Of a stretch of 64,000 nt of DNA, positions 60,710 to 64,000 are shown one piece after another. Numbering within the stretch: the first letter of the stretch is position 1; each line of letters opens with the position of its first letter. Origin of the DNA: Streptomyces sp. AC550_RSS872 (GTDB taxonomy: Bacteria > Actinomycetota > Actinomycetes > Streptomycetales > Streptomycetaceae); assembly GCF_019049285.1 (NCBI RefSeq), contig NZ_JAGMUL010000091.1:29948-93947 (forward strand). The letters run 5' to 3'. The translations under genes were made by a program, and so were the position numbers. The notes below the pieces were generated by a model. That model was not told the origin of the DNA. It saw only the letters and a list, made by a program, of their open reading frames with translations, and did no database searches.

Positions 60710-61783
60710 ATGACCCCTGTGGGCACTGAGCCAGAGCTCGCCGACCGCATCCTCGGAGGCTGGCTGGGCCGGATCGCGGGCAACATGCTCGGCAAACCGG
60801 TCGAGCAGGGCGACCTGTGGACGCGGGAGCGGATCGATCGGTATCTGCGGCAGGCCGCCGCCCTGCCCCTCACCGACTATCTTCCCGAGCCGGTCAGCGA
60901 GGACGACGGTTTCGAGCTGCGGCCCGAGTGGCGGAGTTGCGTGCGCGGCCGTATCCATGGCAGCTGCCGCGACGACGACGTGGACTACGCGATCCTCGGA
61001 CTGGACCTCCTGGAAACGCACGGCTTCGGCTTCAGCACCGAGCAGGTGGGAGACCTGTGGCTGTTGCGGCTGCCGTATCTCCAGACCTTCACGGCGGAGC
61101 GGGCGGCGTACCGCAACCTCGCGAACGGTCTGAAGCCGCCCCTCACCGCGACGTACGACAACCCGTACCAGGAGTGGATCGGGGCCCTCATCCGCGCCGA
61201 CATCTACGGCTGGACCTGCCCCGGCGACCCGCGCCGTGCGGCCTCCCTCGCCCGCCGGGACGCGGCGCTGTCGCACACCGGCAACGGCGTGTACGGCGCG
61301 ATGTGGGCGGCGGCGCTGATCGCGGCGGCGTTCACGGCTACCACGATCCGCGCGGCCGTCGACGAGGCGCTCGCCGTCATCCCGGCGAGCAGCCGCCTCG
61401 CGCGCACCGTACGCCGGGTCGCCTCGCTGCACGACACCCGGATGACCTGGGAGGACACCCTCAGCACGCTCACCGAGGAGACCGTGGGGCTCGGCTGGAT
61501 CCACACCATCCCGAACGCCGCCGTGCTCACCGCCGGGCTCCTGTACGGCGACGGCGACTTCACCCGCACCATCACGCTCACCGTCCGCGGCGGCCTGGAC
61601 ACCGACTCCAACGGGGCGACGGCCGGCTCGGTGACGGGTGTGCTGACCGGGGCGGCGGCGATCCCGGACCAGTGGACCGAGCCGCTGGAGGACACGGTGC
61701 GCAGTGCGGTGTTCGGGTTCGACGGGGCACGGATCAGCGAGCTGGCGGAGCGGACGGTCCGGTTGGCGGAGGCCGAGGTCTAG
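60710..61783 (+). CDS. ADP-ribosylglycohydrolase-family protein
   Basis: A 357-residue protein of the ARH/DraG fold. The N-terminal GGWLGRIAGNMLGKPVE, the metal motif DDDVDYA and the C-terminal GLDTDSNGAT (Mg2+ ligands) are all present. Targets may be ADP-ribosylated proteins or nucleic acid, or nucleosides. TAGACC at 60698-60703 ends 6 nt before the ATG, so a leaderless transcript is possible. The stop codon TAG forms the left edge of a perfect inverted repeat. Confidence 0.85.
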   Translation: MTPVGTEPELADRILGGWLGRIAGNMLGKPVEQGDLWTRERIDRYLRQAAALPLTDYLPEPVSEDDGFELRPEWRSCVRGRIHGSCRDDDVDYAILGLDLLETHGFGFSTEQVGDLWLLRLPYLQTFTAERAAYRNLANGLKPPLTATYDNPYQEWIGALIRADIYGWTCPGDPRRAASLARRDAALSHTGNGVYGAMWAAALIAAAFTATTIRAAVDEALAVIPASSRLARTVRRVASLHDTRMTWEDTLSTLTEETVGLGWIHTIPNAAVLTAGLLYGDGDFTRTITLTVRGGLDTDSNGATAGSVTGVLTGAAAIPDQWTEPLEDTVRSAVFGFDGARISELAERTVRLAEAEV

Positions 61784-61833
61784 GCCCTGTCGTTTGGATC
61801 AGGCGACGCCGGGATGATCCAAACGACAGGGCC
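61783..61833. repeat. Perfect 19-bp inverted repeat, possible MITE or terminator
   Basis: GGCCCTGTCGTTTGGATCA (61783-61801) and its complement (61815-61833) flank 13 nt. The arm resembles terminal inverted repeats of Streptomyces IS5-like elements and miniature elements as I recall them. It begins at the G of the preceding stop codon and separates intact genes from decayed sequence. Confidence 0.75.
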
Positions 61834-61963
61834 TGAACAACGGGGGGCTGGTCGACGGGGCGGAGCGTGCGCTTCCTGGGCATGGGGCGTACGTTCCCCG
61901 GACGGGGCTCGTCCGCTTCTTCTGCGGGCGGCACGTGCGCCGCCCGGAGCCGGGCGGCGGATC

Positions 61964-62190
61964 GATGCTGATCATCGAGCACAGGCAGGACGTCCTCCCG
62001 GGCACGGTGAGCGGTTGTTTCTCCCTGTTCTGCTACCGGGCGGCGCTCTGGTCGCCGTGGAGTCCGTCAACCGCGCCCCGGACCACATCACGGCGCGCAA
62101 GCCGCTCGCGGCTGGGCTCTCCCCCCCCCCCCGCTCCCGAGGCCGTCATGGACCCCGCGTTCGACCTCAAGGCGTTCGACGGCGGGAGCG
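61964..62190 (+). pseudogene. Ferredoxin/rubredoxin reductase C-terminal pseudogene
   Basis: The C-terminus of an NAD(P)H:ferredoxin reductase is readable in shifting frames: SGCFSLFCYR, then GALVAVESVNRAPDHITARK, then PEAVMDPAFDLKAFDGG. A missing G in CGGGCGGCGC and a 12-C tract account for the two shifts. The FAD- and NAD-binding parts are absent. It converges on the minus-strand ferredoxin operon. Confidence 0.6.
62121..62132. repeat. 12-nt poly-C tract
   Basis: Twelve consecutive C residues within the reductase remnant, at a point where the reading frame changes. It is a slippage or sequencing-error hotspot. Confidence 0.9.
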
Positions 62191-62224
62191 GTTTCCGCGG
62201 CCTGAGCAGCTACGCCTCGCGTCG

Positions 62225-62274
62225 AACGCCGAGGGGCCGGTCCCGGATCTCTCCGGTATCGGCCCCTCGGCGTT
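62225..62274. terminator. 15-bp hairpin at the convergent junction
   Basis: AACGCCGAGGGGCCG / CGGCCCCTCGGCGTT form a perfect stem with a 20-nt loop that has its own CCGGA/TCCGG pairing. It lies between the plus-strand remnant and the minus-strand operon and probably terminates the latter. Confidence 0.85.
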
Positions 62275-62315
62275 CCCGCCGGACCGCTCCGATACCACCC
62301 TCGACGGCCCTCGGT

Positions 62316-62798
62316 TCAGTCCGGGACCGCCGTACAGCCGCTCGACGGACCGGCCGTGACGAGGACGTCGCGGTAGCGGCCGGTCGCGGACAGGGCGGTG
62401 GCCGGGAGGCGCAGTTCCTCCCGGGAGAGGCCGAGGCCCACCAGCGCGGCCGCCGCGTCGGCGCTGCCTACGGCCATGCCGCCCGGCGACGGGGACGCGT
62501 TTGTCGATGTGGGGGGCGACTGGCGGTTCGACCCCGGCGGCGCGGGCGATCAGGAGGACCGCCCGCGCTGCCAGATTGCCGTCGCCGGCGGGGATGTCGG
62601 CGGCGCCGGGGCCCCGGACGGTAACGGTGAGCCGGGGTGCGGGGGCGGTCCGTACCGCGTCGTGGAGGCCGACTGTCAGGAAGACGGTGGTGAGCTCGTG
62701 GTGTCCGTCCGGGCAGAGGAAGGCGACAGCGTCAGGTTGACCTTGCCCGGCGCACGAACGGTGACCCGCGCCCGGCGGTCCATTCCGACCTGGCTCAT
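62316..62798 (-). pseudogene. ispE: ispE (CDP-ME kinase) pseudogene
   Basis: A GHMP-kinase sequence similar to IspE. VTVRAPGKVNLTL, then after a 1-nt deletion CPDGHHELTTVFLTVGLHDAV to HIDKRVPVAG, then after a 1-nt insertion GMAVGSADAAAALVGLGLS, matches the ATP-binding core. The C-terminus does not match. The start ATG overlaps the fdxA stop (ATGA). A functional ispE must be elsewhere in the genome. Confidence 0.65.
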
Positions 62799-63115
62799 GC
62801 CGCGCGGACCGGCTGTCCGGCGACGAGCGGGTGGTCGCGCTCAAGCGGGCCGAGGCCGCCTGCGCCGCCGGGCGAGCCCAGGTCGTCGAAGAACTCGACG
62901 TTCGCCTTGTGGTAGTCCTTCCACTCCACGGGCACGTCGTCCTCGTAGAAGATCGCCTCGACGGGGCAGACCGGTTCGCAGGCGCCGCAGTCGACGCATT
63001 CGTCCGGGTGGATGTACAGGGCCCGCCGGCCCTCATAGATGCAGTCGACGGGGCATTCCTCGATGCAGGCTTTGTCCTTGACGTCCACACAGGGCTGGGC
63101 GATGACGTAGGTCAC
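62795..63115 (-). CDS. fdxA: 7Fe ferredoxin (FdxA type)
   Basis: A 106-residue ferredoxin. The N-terminal part has CVDVKDKACIEECPVDCIYEG, the second cluster CVDCGACEPVCPVEAIF, and the DYHKANVEFFDDLGSPGGAG tail, which is typical of actinobacterial [3Fe-4S][4Fe-4S] FdxA. The GTG start overlaps the stop of the korA fragment (GTGA). It could supply electrons to the adjacent IspG. Confidence 0.93.
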   Translation of the reverse strand: MTYVIAQPCVDVKDKACIEECPVDCIYEGRRALYIHPDECVDCGACEPVCPVEAIFYEDDVPVEWKDYHKANVEFFDDLGSPGGAGGLGPLERDHPLVAGQPVRAA

Positions 63116-63466
63116 GGGTGCTTCCTTTTGTTCGTGTCGCTGTCGGTGTGCGGTTCTCGTCGGGGGCTCAAGCCCCCGACCAGGTCGGCCCGGAACGCGG
63201 CCGGTTTCATCGCGACCAGGTCGTCCGGGGCGTCGCCGGGGGTGAGGATGTCGTGGTCGGCGAAGTGCAGCTGGAACGACGAGACACCGGGGAGGGTGCC
63301 TGCGGGGGCGCGGATCTCGGCGGGGAAGTTCGGCAGCGTCGACAGGTCGCTGCCGAAGCCGGCCGTCCGAACCGTGAACCGGTCGCAGTCAGCTGCATGC
63401 CGTCGCCGGAGTCACCCGCGAAGCGGATTACGACCCGGTCGAGCTGTTTGACGACAAACGGTGTGC

Positions 63467-63470
<4 letters not shown>
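63112..63470 (-). pseudogene. korA: korA N-terminal fragment, frameshifted
   Basis: VSTPFVVKQLDRVVIRFAGDSGDGMQLT is the N-terminus of the 2-oxoglutarate:ferredoxin oxidoreductase alpha subunit. One missing G shifts the frame, after which DRFTVRTAGFGSDLSTLPNF to LVAMKPAAFRADL continues the same gamma-domain. It ends at residue about 118 of the usual 600+. The GTG overlaps the ispG stop and the TGA overlaps the fdxA start, so translational coupling is preserved although the protein is not. Confidence 0.7.

Positions 63471-64000
<530 letters not shown>

Overview
The window is about 64 kb of very GC-rich actinobacterial chromosome, almost certainly Streptomyces. Gene overlaps of the ATGA/GTGA type and GTG starts are frequent. 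The gene families are typical of the genus: a tripeptidyl aminopeptidase, an I36-like secreted inhibitor, a PAS-GAF-SpoIIE-HATPase phosphatase, a cobalt ECF transporter under a cobalamin riboswitch, and the ethylmalonyl-CoA pathway cluster. No rRNA, tRNA, CRISPR array or complete insertion sequence was seen.

Layout. 1-5 kb holds small housekeeping genes (SDR, holin-like, VOC, arginase family, GNAT, LapA-like, secreted CocE/NonD hydrolase). 5.2-10.3 kb is a minus-strand run of four peptidases (M55, M20, S9, S66) with overlapping or nearly touching genes. 10.4-12.6 kb has a membrane protein joining a DNA-binding HTH to cell-wall domains, divergent from a secreted inhibitor-like protein. 12.7-19.4 kb is a four-gene plus-strand operon: a beta-propeller/FN3 membrane protein, MoxR ATPase, DUF58 protein and a transglutaminase-fold protein lacking its catalytic triad. 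19.5-22.4 kb is a cobalamin riboswitch followed by cbiMNQO. 22.5-31 kb carries an amino-acid permease, a methyltransferase, the SpoIIE phosphatase, an MFS exporter with an unusual C-terminal extension, and a SRPBCC protein.

31-39.3 kb is an accessory, partly decayed zone. It has a radical SAM gene cut off inside its cysteine motif, an ISL3-type transposase tail, an MFS pseudogene, zinc-finger and 2H-phosphoesterase remnants and a frameshifted small gene, mixed with intact genes (MetE-like, secreted proteins, EF-hand protein, HxlR/RidA pair). 39.3-42.1 kb is ordinary again (tripeptidyl aminopeptidase, GNAT, HEAT-repeat protein).

42.4-55.1 kb is the ethylmalonyl-CoA cluster: a duplicated 3-hydroxybutyryl-CoA dehydrogenase, a TetR regulator, then ccr-ecm-mcl1-mch-mcd, followed by psd-pssA and a strong terminator. 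Two decayed genes (a DadA-like dehydrogenase and a CdaR/PucR-type regulator) lie between the regulator and ccr. Ecm needs coenzyme B12, so the cobalt transporter in the same window is metabolically relevant. 55.3-61.8 kb has an ABC exporter pair, a small secreted protein, glycerate kinase and an ADP-ribosylglycohydrolase.

From 61.8 kb to the right edge, a perfect 19-bp inverted repeat marks the start of another decayed segment: a ferredoxin-reductase tail on the plus strand, and on the minus strand a chain of overlapping frames running ispG, korA fragment, fdxA, ispE pseudogene. This looks like an isoprenoid (MEP) module with its own electron supply of which only ispG and the ferredoxin remain intact. 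That module, the catalytically empty transglutaminase operon and the HTH/cell-wall protein are the most interesting items here.
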